A stretch of DNA of 64,000 nucleotides from Lampris incognitus (taxonomy: Eukaryota; Chordata; Actinopteri; Lampriformes; Lampridae), in NCBI RefSeq assembly GCF_029633865.1, contig NC_079213.1, positions 104,707,502 through 104,771,501 of the forward strand. Reading direction: 5' to 3'. The notes under the pieces are model-generated. The model was not told the origin of the DNA. It was given only the letters and a program-made list of their open reading frames with translations, and did not search any database. The position numbers were made by a program, and so were the translations under genes. This document shows positions 33,908 to 45,356 of the stretch, piece by piece. Each line of letters opens with the position of its first letter. Within the stretch, counting starts at the first letter, position 1.

Positions 33908-35356
33908 CTGAAGTGTGGCGTGCTGCGGGGTTCACTGGTACCCTCCAGCATAGATATCGGTCCCCCTGACCTCTACTTCTACCAGAGTCCACTATCAAGA
34001 CCATCACGTGAGCCCCAAAGTGCAGTGTGTGATCTGAGATAGTTCCTTGGTACTATGAGAGAAATGGGAAGAGGAATTGGAGAAGCGGAGGAGTTTGTTG
34101 AAATAGAAATTCTCCACTAAGGAAGTCATTTACCAATACACAGGATGTGATGTAAGATTCTGCTGTTGCCACCATGTTACTTCTGGGGCTGGAAGTTGTT
34201 ATGAATGAGCCGGCAAAGTTGTGCTGTGCTCAATAGAAAGGGCTTGACTTTCTGCAGCTGTGAGTTATGAATGAGCAAAATAACTGTTTTTGACCTTCAG
34301 AAAACATGCAGAATAACAACAGTTAAGCTGTTTCAGGCATCTATCAGTCTACCGTTATGTTGTTATCTGTCACACCCCTTTCATTTCTGTACAGCAGCTC
34401 TGATATTTGTCTCAAACCACATACTATAAGGATCAGGTGCCACTGGTTTTGGAAGAGATTCTGTTGGTACGACTTTGGTCTGTTGGTCTGACTTTTACCG
34501 CTTTTATTTTATCTGATGGACGACAAACATGTCTCTGTGATCTAAAATGTATGTAAATGTATGTATGTAAAATGTGTGTAAATCCAAATGAAAACCTGCA
34601 TGGATTCACTGGTGAGACGCCTTTAACTTATGTGTGGCCCTGATGTGTTTTCTGGATGAAGAAGCTGGAAAACTGTGAAGGCTTTTCCTCAGGCAGTCCG
34701 GTCGAGTCAGCGCCGCGGCCCATGGGCCCAGCGAGAGTCAGCAGCACACCGCAGCACATTAATGAGTAGGCTAACTGTGCTGTGATATATGGTCACAGTG
34801 TTTTCAGGTTGGATCCATTGTAAGTATAAATAATTCCCATTTGTGGAATAATTTCTGTTAACAGATTATGTGGAAAGAACCAGCAGCTTTCCCACAGCGT
34901 CTCCGGCTCTGTGTTAGTGTGAGTTTTTTTTTCTCTGGCGGGACCGTGGAGCTATCATCTCCCTAGAAAACACAGCTATACACTTATCTCTGCTACCATA
35001 GTGATTCACCATGTCACTCCTCTTAACTGTAATTGTAATGACACGGGGAACATAATTAAGAATATGGCATTTCCCAAATTTTAGCAAGTTACTCAGTCTC
35101 CTTGTACTTATTTGGGTGAATAGTTACTGGCTTGGGGCTATTGTTGTTTTCCAGATGTTTAAGCAATGAGGTCTTTACAAGAGAAAACCATTACATGATG
35201 CTGGAAAGATGGTGGGAACGTAATTTGTAGTTATTTTAAAGCCAAATTTAGACACATTGGAACAACTTGGGTTTTTTTTACGGGGGGGGGGGTTGCATTT
35301 CATTATAACTGTTGGGACTCACCAAAATCTACACCTATATCAGTCACTAGGAGAAT
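33908..35356. other. 3' flank of ptgfr
   Basis: Probable 3' UTR followed by intergenic DNA. No clear polyadenylation signal close to the stop, and no other gene recognised. Confidence 0.45.
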
Positions 35357-35743
35357 CCATGAACCGCTTATCCTGTTCTCAGGGTCACGTGGTGGATGCC
35401 GGAGCCTATTCCAGCAGTCATTAGGTGGCAGGCGGGGAAACACCCTAGACAGGCCGCCAGGCCATCACAGGCCCAGGCCCCCACCCCACCACACCACACC
35501 ACACCACACCACACCACACGTTCATACCTAGGGACAATTTAGTACGCCCAGTTCACCTGACTTACATGTCTTTGGACTGTGGGAGGAAACCGGAGCCCCC
35601 GGAGGAAACCCACACAGACAACATGCAAGCTCCACGCAGAGGACGACCTGGGATGACCCACTAAGGTTGGACTACCCTGGGGCTCGAACCCAGGACCTTC
35701 TTGCTGTGAGGCAACCGCACTAACCACTGCACCCCGTGCCGCC
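35357..35743 (-). mobile_element. SINE family B, full-length
   Basis: Minus strand. The 3' end (CCGCTTATCCTGTTCTCAGG) is on the left, then a (CCACA)n patch, the GGACAATTTAGTACGCCCAG and GGAAACCGGAGCCCCCGG body, and the tRNA-like head (GGGGCTCGAACCCAGGACC) on the right. Flanked by a 12-bp target duplication CACTAGGAGAAT (35345-35356 and 35744-35755). It shares its head and body with family A but has a different 3' tail. Confidence 0.92.
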
Positions 35744-36038
35744 CACTAGGAGAATAATAGACCTAAATAGTACCTGGAATAAGAGCCAGGAGAACCATGC
35801 AGAAGATGCTGTAGATTCTTTTATTTACCATATACTGGATGTAAATAAACAGAGAATGTGTGTACATTGAACTTGAGTTTCGTTTTTCATTAGTTTGATA
35901 TAACTACATCTAATCAGGTTCAACTCAAAATCTTTGTGTAAAGGCGGTCAACAGCTAAAGATTAGACAGATCAACAAGCGTCGAGTCCAGTCAGACAGAA
36001 AGCAGAGATACTGAAAAAGAAGAGGTCATTAAACACAA

Positions 36039-36039
<1 letters not shown>

Positions 36040-36070
<31 letters not shown>

Positions 36071-36099
36071 TGCGTGTGTGTGTGTGTATGTGTGTGTGT
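36040..36099. repeat. (GT)n microsatellite
   Basis: Interrupted GT repeat. The flanking 35756-36511 shows no gene. Confidence 0.95.
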
Positions 36100-36511
36100 A
36101 CGTCATTTTTTCACGTGGATTCATTTCGATTTCTATTGGACTGTAAAGTCCAGCATTTATTCAGTTGTCAAACTATTGTGGGGCGATAGCAGCTGTAAAT
36201 CCCAAAGTAACCTGCAGGGGGCAGCATATCGAAAGCCCTTCCGGCTGGCTGTGGCTGAGGCCTTCCTCCAAAAGTAGATTGCGTACTAATAGCATATACT
36301 AACAGTAATACTGTTTAGTTTATACTGTCCTATCAAAACGTGTTCAGTATGTAGTCAACCAACGACAGTGAAAGCAAGTGGGTACGGCTCGCACAATCTG
36401 GACATAACGTTGATTGGGGTAAACGTTTCATCGCTCATCTAAGTAACTATATCGCCATTGTAACCAAGTCGCCATTTCCCGCGTTGTTACGCGTGACGAC
36501 AGATAAACTAT

Positions 36512-36654
36512 TGTAGCGAATTCGGGGGCCAACGCAACCACAGGAACTGCCAAGGCCGGGACGTGAACCCGTATCGCCCGCACCGCAGGAGACATCGCTC
36601 CGCGTCCCGGCCTTGGCAGTTCCAGTGGTTGCGTTGTCCCCCGAATTCGCTACA
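36512..36654. repeat. Fold-back tRNA-like repeat (family F)
   Basis: Arms of 52 bp (36512-36563 and 36603-36654) are reverse complements with 2 mismatches, around a 39-bp loop. An arm begins TGTAGCGAATTCGGGGG. On the minus strand the loop side reads CGGGTTCACGTCCCGG, a B-box-like sequence. It differs in sequence from the fold-back at 18556 but has the same architecture. Confidence 0.85.
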
Positions 36655-36970
36655 CTACACTATTCGCTAGAAAACAAGCATTGTACAACAAAGCATTGTA
36701 CGTCAAATTTACATTTAGAAAGGCTGCTAAATCGCGGCTGCTTCGACGTCCGCCGTCTTGGTTGAGACAATTTGGCCGGCCGGAAACGCCCCCTGTATCT
36801 CCATGGTAACCACGCCAACCAAGTTTATATTGTAATTTTCTTCCGAAATTAGCGTCCAGTCGATAAATATTAGATTATATTTTTTGCCATACATAGTAGA
36901 CATATCCTAGCATTTTTTTTTATATACTGGATTTTCCCGTACTATGAACATTTTAATCTTGAAACTATTG

Positions 36971-37059
36971 TAACCGGTTATTTTCTTGCCCTGTGCGGGA
37001 TTCGATACGAGGTGTACTGCACCACAAGGCGACAAACGTGTCTTATTAGTAGTTTACGT
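36971..37059 (-). mobile_element. tRNA-like repeat family E, shortened copy
   Basis: GTAACCGGTTATTTTCTTGC ... GATTCGATACGAGGTGTACT ... TTAGTAGTTTACGT. It lacks the A-box half seen at 57995-58127. Its last bases (GTTTACGT) became the target of the hAT-like element that follows. Confidence 0.8.
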
Positions 37060-37625
37060 CAGTGGTTCTCAACCTTTTTAGGGTCCTGGACCCCCTGCGT
37101 ATTTTTTGATCTACCCTGAGGACCCCTCCACCTAATCTTGGGGGAGGGGGGTTGCAATTTGATAGAAACAGTAGAAACTGCATTTTAAATTGCATTATAG
37201 CATTTATTCACTCTTTGGGGCAAAAATAAGAGCTTTCAGTTGTAACTTAGATATAGTTAACAAAACAGAATTCTTATGCAGTAACTTTCAGATATATGTA
37301 ACAAAACAGAATATGTATTCAGTAACTTTCAGATATATGTAACAACAGAATTTTTATGCAGTAACTTTTAACAATGCAAACGGGAGCGAGATCTCTTATT
37401 AAAATACAATAAATTACACTTGTGAAACAGATGTAATTAGAGAAAAAAGTCCTGTTACCCTTTATAGTTTAGGTAGATAAAGGTCTCAGTCACATTCGAG
37501 TAAAATAATCCTATTTCTATAAATGTCATAGGATCTTTTTTTTAAAGATATTTTATTTTCACGGACCCCTTGCAATTACACCATGGACCACTGGGGGTCC
37601 GCGGACCCCCGGTTGAGAAACACTG
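37060..37625 (+). mobile_element. Non-autonomous hAT-like element, copy 2
   Basis: A 566-bp element with TIRs CAGTGGTTCTCAACC and GGTTGAGAAACACTG, and a perfect 8-bp duplication GTTTACGT (37052-37059 and 37626-37633). Reverse complement of the copy at 24158-24722, very similar throughout by eye. About 37640-37680 downstream is a short LINE 3' tail (GTGCTATATAAATAAACGTA). Confidence 0.94.
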
Positions 37626-38039
37626 GTTTACGTTATACTTGAAATAAGTGCTATATAAATAAACGTATTATTATTACTATACAGTATACACAGTGGCAGC
37701 AGTATGGATTTCAGACACAGCCACGGCGTGTGATTGGTCACACTGGACTAAATGAAGTGTTAAAGAAACATTGTAACTGAAGGAGAGATAACTCTGACAC
37801 GCTGGAACGCGTGTTAATGGATTATCTAAAATATAGAGGAGGGGGGGGTTAGAGAGTCGTTAAGCGATAAAGGTGTACAAATGAGTTTAAAAGACCCTTT
37901 TGGAAAACAGCGTATGGGTGATTTAAATACGTATTTCACTTTGTAAGATGAACAGGGGTGATGCATAGTGATGTGCATGTAGTTTCTTTGCTTTATCTTC
38001 AAGCACTTTTTTTTTGTTTTGTTGGAGAATTTGAGAATT

Positions 38040-38223
38040 GCGTTATAGCGACGCCCCGAATTACACTCCCTTCCGGCTGGTGGCGGTAATGCGCTTGAAA
38101 AGTCTTCGACAAACTCCCACAAAAATCAAAGGAAGAAAAACGACAGCGTATGGTGCGTGACGTCATTTCTTCCCCATAACCTCCATCTTTCGCCGCCGCA
38201 TGCTTCTGTGACTCGTTGATCAG
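38040..38223 (+). promoter_or_regulatory. Candidate btf3l4 promoter and first non-coding exon
   Basis: CpG-containing stretch about 1 kb upstream of the btf3l4 ATG. It has a perfect cAMP-response element TGACGTCA (38158-38165), an ETS-like CTTCCGGC (38070s) and a possible splice donor CAG|GTTTGT at 38223/38224. The coding exon's acceptor (TTTCAG, 39194) lies 8 bp before the ATG, so an upstream 5' UTR exon is required, and this is the best candidate. The remainder to 39194 holds a (CA)n at 38460-38493 and no gene. Confidence 0.4.
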
Positions 38224-39202
38224 GTTTGTGATAGCAAAAATACGCGTTAGTGCGATGGCTGTAGTCGTCGTTAATCGTGTATTGGTCGACGTTGTTGTCG
38301 GTATCGGCGGATCAGATAGTCGGGGATGATGACACCGGGTATTTTTAGTCACCGGGCGCTGTGTTTTCATTTCTACATCTGGCCTGCGAAGCCAGAAATA
38401 AATACAGCAGGTTGATCGGTCAGTCTGATCGGGTCCGGTTGTAGTGGTCGCTAGATAGACACACACACACACACACACACACAGACACACACAGTCCTCG
38501 GCGGTATTCGTTTCACAGTTGGTGCAAGTACCATAATAGCACAACGTCAGACACACAACAGACCGACGTTACATTGTATCACAGTAACGTGTGTTGACTA
38601 ACAGGCACAAGACTAAATTAGATGCTACACTGCAGTACTTTAATGCAAATAACACTAAATCCGACATTACACGCACTGTATGGCAAAGACATATTGACTT
38701 TATATTGGCGTGAGATTGTGTTGGCCAGTTATTGCTGGGTGGGGTGCTGGGGGGTGGGGTGGGGGGTGTTAAGTGGTTTGGGTTGTGGATGGATTGCGGA
38801 GGGAACAAAGCTTGCAACAAAGTGGGCCCTCCTGCAGATGAGTGTCTCGTATCCTAATCTACTGTCGGCTGTTGCATCAGCAGGATGGGTTTTTGTAAAC
38901 CATAGATCCATCTCTGTTTATTTATTTATCTTGCAGCAGCAGCAGTCTTCTTGTCTCTTGTTTATTTTTTTTTTTCTTGGTCAGTGTTTTGTTATCGTGT
39001 TTGTCATCTGAACTGACCGGGCTTCGTCTGCCCTTTTTCTGCTCCAGCTGACACTGATGCTGTCGCTCGTAGATCATCTCCAGTGAAAATTGCAGGATAA
39101 CAATACCATGTGCATGGCCATGGGATGTTATTTGAGGTTGTTGTTTTTTTTTCTTCTACTTTTCATGTCCATGCTTTTTTTTTTCCTGTTTCAGGTGAGA
39201 AT

Positions 39203-39256
39203 ATGAATCAAGAAAAACTGGCCAAACTTCAAGCCCAGGTCCGGATAGGTGGAAAG
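39203..39256 (+). CDS. btf3l4: Basic transcription factor 3-like 4, coding exon 1
   Basis: Encodes MNQEKLAKLQAQVRIGGK, identical as far as I recall to the vertebrate BTF3L4 start. BTF3L4 is a paralogue of BTF3/NAC-beta, a subunit of the nascent polypeptide-associated complex that binds emerging chains at the ribosome; its own role is less settled. The exon starts at 39195 (acceptor TTTCAG), the ATG is at 39203, and the donor GTAAAC is in phase 0. The five coding exons (39203-39256, 39579-39692, 40038-40239, 42364-42423, 42950-42996) sum to 158 codons plus stop, the human length, with every junction in frame. The gene looks intact. The 322-bp intron after this exon holds nothing recognisable. 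Confidence 0.97.
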
Positions 39257-39578
39257 GTAAACTGACATCCACAAAATGATGCCTCTATAAACCAACATTT
39301 GAAGGGGTCACAGTAAATATTTCAAGAATGAAAAGATGAAGAATCGTTTGGTACCATCAAACTAACCTTTGCTGTCTTAACACATAAGCAAAACATTTCA
39401 CCGAGGGTCCTGTGTGCAAACAAATGGGACCTTATTTTTGAAACGTATGGGTTAGACTAAACAAGACTGGTGTTAAAATTTGATCATTTAATTTTCTATT
39501 ATTACTTGCTGTTCTTGTGAACACAACTTGCTGGACATCTATTATGGCTTTAAATTCTTATCTCTGCTTCGTTTTCAG

Positions 39579-39692
39579 GGCTCGGCACGCAGGAAGAAGA
39601 AGGTGGTACACAGAACAGCGACAGCCGATGATAAAAAACTTCAGAGTTCACTAAAGAAGCTAGCTGTCAACAACATTGCTGGAATTGAGGAG
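39579..39692 (+). CDS. btf3l4: Basic transcription factor 3-like 4, coding exon 2
   Basis: Encodes [20 protein letters not shown] through AGIEE: the basic ribosome-contacting motif of NAC-beta proteins (RRKKK) and the start of the NAC domain. Human has GTARRK; here it is GSARRK. Phase 0 at both ends (acceptor GTTTTCAG, donor GTAATG). The following 345-bp intron is unremarkable. Confidence 0.97.
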
Positions 39693-40037
39693 GTAATGTG
39701 TAAGGCTTCCTTAAATTGGGTGGATGTGATTGTGTAAGATTTTTCAAAACAGGGTACATCACATTCTCAGAAGAGCAAAACTGGAATGCTGTATGATTTT
39801 TAGGTTTATTTCCATCAGCTTTTCCTTGATATATTAGTGTCAAATCTAATCTTAGTGTCAAATCTAATTTTGAACTCAGCCAGGCAAGAGGTTTAGCTTG
39901 ATGGATAGTGTCTATCTTTGCACCATGGTGTTGCATTCATTGCTTCGGTGTGACCTAGCAACGAATCATTGTGACAACTAAGTGTGCGTCCATAAACCTG
40001 GAGGATTACCTTTCCTCTTTTCTTCTTCTTTTCTCAG

Positions 40038-40239
40038 GTGAACATGATTAAGGACGACGGGACCGTGATCCACTTCAACAACCCCAAAGTTCAGGCGTCT
40101 CTGTCTGCCAATACCTTCGCCATCACAGGCCACGCTGAGACCAAGCAGCTGACGGAGATGCTCCCGGGCATCCTGAGCCAACTGGGGGCTGACAGCCTCA
40201 CCAGCCTGCGCAAACTGGCAGAACAGTTCCCACGGCAAG
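40038..40239 (+). CDS. btf3l4: Basic transcription factor 3-like 4, coding exon 3
   Basis: Encodes [20 protein letters not shown] through LAEQFPRQ, the body of the NAC dimerisation domain. [11 protein letters not shown] differs slightly from the mammalian HAEAKPVTEML. Acceptor TTCTCAG; donor AAG|GTGGGA in phase 1. The next intron (40240-42363) carries a SINE family D copy at 41743-42166 and otherwise no gene. Confidence 0.97.
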
Positions 40240-41742
40240 GTGGGAGTTAACCCTGTTTCCTTCCTAGAGTTAAGCAAATTTGCGAAAAGTGGGGAAAAAA
40301 GTGAATCTATTCGTTACTTTTAGATAACTTACTTAAATCTGCACAGGACCACGTCATCAGAAATGGCAAGTGAAAAGTGAGGAAGGGTTAACTAGGATTA
40401 GTTGCAATGGGAAATATTTTAAAATTCTTTATCAATCAATCTTTTAAAGTTAATCTATTCATGGACATGACGGCTATGCTTCCATGAGCAAACATAAAAA
40501 CTTTTTTAGATGCGAAGTATTTTCATAAACCCAGCTTCTAACTGACTTACTCAGCTCACAAATAATCATTTATTCTCATGTTTGGCTGAACCATCAATCC
40601 AGATTTGGGGGGAGGAGGCATGACCCCTGTCAACAGTGTTTGTGCATGCATCTAAAAATATATATACTTTTGTAAGTTATTAACATTTTTGCTTTCCTTT
40701 TTTAAATTACATTATAATCGTAATTGATAAGAGAATTGACAAAATATATTGCAATGTAAACAAAAAAAAGTCTAAAAAAATGGTGCAATATATTCCCCCA
40801 CCCCTCCACTATTCTCTTAGTCTCTCCCTTGTATTCTATCACTTGAATGTGATAGAATGTGGGTTCCTTTGAGGTAGGAGTTTACAGAAACACAATCGAA
40901 AGATATTTATATATCTCCATCACCTTTAACCTGCTCAAACAAATCAATCTTCTGATAGCGTTTTTAAGTGTCTCTGATATGTCAGCTTGCTTTTCTGGGT
41001 TGTCAGTTGGCTAAAAACATGATTCAGACAAGCTAACTTTAGCTCTGTTGAACCACTGCAAAAGCATCTATTTTACAATGCCGGTGTTAAGCATCCAGTC
41101 AGGATGTGATGTAAATAATATGTAATGTTAGCTACGCAACTGAAAGTGTCCAGTCAGTACTAGGCCTACTTCCAATTACACATTTAAGACAGTGATCCCT
41201 TATTGTTCTTTTCATAACTTTGGGAGTAGTTTTTGACCCACGGTTGACATGTTATAAAAACAGCAGGTTTTCTTGTTGGCAGTGCATATTTAATACTATG
41301 CGAAGTAGGGACATGATGTACAGTTACTCCTACTTTACATATCTTCGGATGGACTTTATATTCAAGGGCAAGACAAAGGCAAGTGAAATGTCCTATTATC
41401 CTGCCATTAGCATGTAGCACTGACGGGTGGAACGCTTTGTGGTTTGTGACATGGCCAAAGGCAAGTGCATATTCAAATTACCTTCCAATGACCATTGCTC
41501 CAGCTGACATTGGTTTAGCATATATTCTATGTGTTGAGTGAGAAAGGGTGACCATTTGGTCCAGATCCTGGCACTGTTGAAAATGATGGTTACTGGCAGA
41601 TGTGAATCCCGGAGTGCTTTGTCTTAACGTGGTCTCAGCTGAAAACCCTGAGGTCACCGTTACAGCATGCTCAGACATTTTGAATAAAGACTGAATTATT
41701 CCTAAATCAATCCTGTTACGTTTAAAAAACATGTTTACGGCA

Positions 41743-42166
41743 TCCGGGTGGCGTGGCGGTCTATTCTGTTGCTTACCAACACGGGGATTGCCAGTTTGAA
41801 TCCCCGTGTTGTCTCCGGCTTGGTCGGGCGTCCCTACAGACACAACTGGCCGTGTCTGTGGGTGGGAAGCCAGACGTGGGTATATGTCCAGGTCGCTGCA
41901 CTAGCGCCTCCTCTGGTCGGTCGGGGGGAGGGGGAACTGGGGGGAATAGCGTGATCCTCCCACGTGCTATGTCCCCCTGGTGAAACTCCTCACTGTCAGG
42001 TGAAAAGAAGCGGCTGGCGACTCCACATGTATCGGAGGAGGCATGTGGTAGTCTGCAGCCCTCCCCAGATCGGCAGAGGGGGTGGAGCAGCGACTGAGAT
42101 GGCTCGGAAGAGTGGGGTAATTGGCCGGATACAATTGGGGAGAAAAAGAGGAAGAGAAAAAAAAGT
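41743..42166 (+). mobile_element. SINE family D, full-length, in btf3l4 intron 3
   Basis: tRNA-like head TCCGGGTGGCGTGGCGGTC, B box GTTTGAATCCCC, the conserved body, and an A-rich end. Flanked by ATGTTTACGGCA (41731-41742) and ATGTTTACAGCA (42167-42178), a 12-bp target duplication with one mismatch. Same orientation as the gene. Confidence 0.92.
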
Positions 42167-42363
42167 ATGTTTACAGCACCGGGCTGTATAAACACGGTGT
42201 TAGACATGCTAAATTAGCACTGAACTCTCTTAGGGATGTGATTGTATTACTTGCTCACATTGTTGCCCATCGTGGAAGTTCCTAAGAGGGCTTTAATTTG
42301 AGCCGAAGTCATATAATGGTCAGTGTAAAGCCTTAACACGTTTACTGCATGTTTTTATTCTAG

Positions 42364-42423
42364 CTCTTGACAGCAAAGCTCCAAAGGCAGAGGACATTGA
42401 GGAAGAAGATGATGATGTTCCAG
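42364..42423 (+). CDS. btf3l4: Basic transcription factor 3-like 4, coding exon 4
   Basis: Encodes (A)LDSKAPKAEDIEEEDDDVP, the acidic linker after the NAC domain. Acceptor TTCTAG, donor GTATGG, phase 1 at both ends. The 526-bp intron that follows holds no recognised feature. Confidence 0.96.
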
Positions 42424-42949
42424 GTATGGCCGACAACATGCACAAGTGTCACACAGTTGTTTTCAGGCAATATATTCAATGATTATAAAAACCATTCTTA
42501 TTCTCGCCCAAGTCCTACTACCTACACAAGAGAATTATAGACTCTCGCAGAGTGCCAATGCTTTCACGTGGACTGCCCAGAAAAGTTGAATCAGTTCCTG
42601 TCATCATCATTTCTGGGATTTGTACACCTGGTTTATTGAGCATGCATTGAGACATTTCACATAGATGTAAAAGTTCTGGGTTTTTTAACAAGATATTGCA
42701 AATCTGTTTTTAGACGTTGGTTAATTTCAAAAATAAGTGTAATCTGAAGACCATTACTGTTGCTTTTTTTTAGGGTATTTTGTCAAACAAGTACTTGTCT
42801 TCTACCCCTCAGAAATTGAATAATTCGACCTTGCATCCATCATTTTGTATGCTGTCACTGTCTCTGCTTCTCTAAAGATGACTATCTAATTTCAGATTTT
42901 TTTTAAAGAATTTTTAAAAAGATTAATAGTAAAACTATTCACTCTGCAG

Positions 42950-42996
42950 ATCTGGTGGAGAACTTTGACGAGGCATCAAAGAATGAGGCTAACTGA
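42950..42996 (+). CDS. btf3l4: Basic transcription factor 3-like 4, last coding exon
   Basis: Encodes (D)LVENFDEASKNEAN then TGA, the conserved C-terminus. Acceptor CTCTGCAG. A possible polyadenylation signal AATAAA lies at 43418-43423, so the 3' UTR would include an old L2 tail at 43204-43330. Confidence 0.96.
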
Positions 42997-43203
42997 CGCT
43001 CACACGGCTCCACAAGTAAATGAACTGGACTGCGATGAAGCGAGCGACCCTCCCCGCTGTTTTAACTCTAGCTGTCAAGACATATCAGACACTATTCCCC
43101 GTGAACCAGAGACTTTTCTATTTCCCAGTGGCCCAAGGACATCCTCTGCAGACTGGCGCGTGCAATTAAAAAAAAAACACACACACAAAAAAAACCCTCC
43201 CTG

Positions 43204-43330
43204 ATTTACAATTACAATTTCATTTAGCAGACGCTTTTATCCAAAGCGACATACATCTTAGAGGTTAATGCAACACAAACAAGGATCTAGTCAGGAGGCG
43301 ACAACGCAAGTAAGTGTCAACGGTCAGATA
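43204..43330 (-). mobile_element. L2 LINE 3' tail
   Basis: ACAATTTCATTTAGCAGACG, CCAAAGCGACATACATC and AGGATCTAGTCAGGAGGCGA match the end of the element at 1050-2390. Only the last 120 bp or so are present. It lies in the presumed btf3l4 3' UTR. Confidence 0.8.
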
Positions 43331-43417
43331 CCGTCACCACATTGTCCGTCATGGTCAGGATTGCCGTGGTCATTAAAGCTAGTCTTAAGATTTTTTTTTC
43401 CTTTGTAAATGAAACAA

Positions 43418-43423
43418 AATAAA
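43418..43423 (+). other. Candidate polyadenylation signal for btf3l4
   Basis: AATAAA 422 bp after the stop codon, followed by GT/T-rich sequence. No nearer canonical signal was noticed. Confidence 0.5.
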
Positions 43424-44013
43424 TCTGGTAAACATTTTCTAGATGGTGCTGTGGTCATTGTTGGAGACGCTGAGAATCACCATGTCTTGATGAGCCCTCG
43501 ATTTCTTTTTTTTCCAAAACAAACTTCATATTTTGCGAAAGCATTGCGCAGGAATGCACTGTGTGTGTAGTTTCTAAATGGCTCGTGTTAAATGGGAAGT
43601 TGAGCGATGCAGTGCAGTGTTCGCAAGACCAGTACCCACATTAAAAACCCCCACGATGATGACGGCATAGACCGTGTATTCCACGTGTGCTATAAAGTAA
43701 GGTGTCAAGTGTTCCCTGTTGCACTTTGTGGTGTACCTGCATGGTAAACACGTTCGGTCTCGACACATCAGGCAGCTGTCATGTGGCCAGTGAATGGACA
43801 GCACACACATTTCTGCACACCTCTTGAGTTTCTTCAGAGAGCTGCAGTGAGACACAGGGGAGGAGGGGGAATGATGAGGAGAGGGGTTCATGGGTTGGGG
43901 GGTGGTGGTGATGGGGGGGGGGGCAAATCACCCGATCCTCCGCTTGTGAACAAGGCACTGCTGCTTAAACCCGGTGCATCCTTCAGCAGGCTGCAAATGT
44001 CCTGGGCTTGAAA

Positions 44014-44077
44014 ATGCTGAAGTTCTTCACAGCCCGGGACGATGAGAACGAGAGCCTTTTGGGTGCGCTAACTGAAG
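44014..44077 (+). CDS. Candidate first coding exon beside a CpG-rich block, gene unknown
   Basis: ATG at 44014 (A at -3) opens MLKFFTARDDENESLLGALT then E and a GTATGA donor after 44077 (phase 1). Codon composition looks protein-like. The exon lies at the left edge of a CpG-rich stretch (about 44020-44520: GGTGCGGTGCGGCGCG, CGGCGTTTCGCCGCG), as expected of a promoter-proximal exon. It could be an alternative start for zfyve9, 6 kb downstream, but I do not recognise the peptide and the usual SARA N-terminus (MENYFQAEAYN) is not seen. The flanks 43424-44013 and 44078-45356 contain no other candidate. Confidence 0.3.
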
Positions 44078-45356
44078 GTATGACCCGTCCATCCATTTTC
44101 CTTAGAGGGTTCCCCACACCCCACCCCCACCCCATGTTGCCATCATCACCGGTGCGGTGCGGCGCGTTACGGGACGGCAGCGCAGACGCGTCTTTACCGG
44201 AAAACCCGCTGATGCGGCGTTTCGCCGCGTCGGAAACATGCATGCGTGTGTTTGCGTGTGTTTGCGTGCGTGTGTTTGCGTGCTCCGTGCTGGTTCATCT
44301 GCGACAGGTCCCGACTTCACCGGAGGGAACAAGTCCCCCGTCTGACACACCGTGGACCGGACAGGAGCAGCAAATGTCGCATTGCCGTCTTCGCTGTCGG
44401 CGGATTAAACATTTTGCACGTGTGTGCCGGTATGCGTCACGCGCGCACTCGGCCGTGCGAGCGTTTCTGCACCGCGCGGTCCGCGTACAGCAGCGTGACG
44501 GAGGAGACGGACTGTCTGTGGACGGAGGAGACGCACTGTTTGTTTTCTGTTTTGTCTTTTTTTTCCTTTTGGGGGGGGAAGGGAGGGGGGTTGCAAAGTA
44601 GCTGCAATGCAGTTTAACCTGCAAAATTCACCTTAACTGTGCAACGCTGGGCTGATCATGCAACACGGACTCGGTGTGTTATGGCAGCATATGCAGAGTT
44701 AAAACATGTTCCTCTGCGTTTAAATGGAGCAGAAAATGGTTATTCTCCCCAGTATTCCCCCCCCTGGCCCAACGGTTTTAGCCACCTTGCTGGCCCCTGG
44801 GTCCCATAAGCACTGTCGCTGCACTGTCTGTTGGCCATTTACAGTAATGACTATGGGCTGAATAGTGTGCACCCTACATGGCTGGAATGGGAACGGTACT
44901 GAAAGCCCTCTTTTGCAGCCATCATACAGAAGACAGATTTTAATTTCTTTGAATCGTTTTATTAAAAGTGCTGAGAAGCATATTGGGGCCTAACGATTCA
45001 TTTTTGTTGAATGTATTCAAAGCAGGATTATTGCTATTCGTGCAGTTTGGTGGATTAACCAATGGGAGCACAGTTGTTCAGGTTTAGGCTGTTGGTTGGT
45101 TCTGACGAATGGACCTTACAGAACCAAGAGCAAGTTGTTTTACGTGTCCTTACACGAGAGACGACCGACCACCAATGAAACACGAACCTTTCGGGTTTTA
45201 TCGGGGAACCGATTGACACCCTTTGACAACAGGAACACATAAAACTACAAAAAAACAAAAAACAAAACAAAGTCCTGTTCAAGACCACAAATGATTATGA
45301 ACATGCTAACGGCTCTGTAGCAACACTTGCCCTGTTTACCAACTCTAGAGAGGGCC

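Noticed and set aside
44102-44624. Several overlapping frames of 60-197 codons
   Set aside because: CpG- and GT-rich sequence keeps frames open by composition; translations are Arg/Cys/Val-rich without domain.
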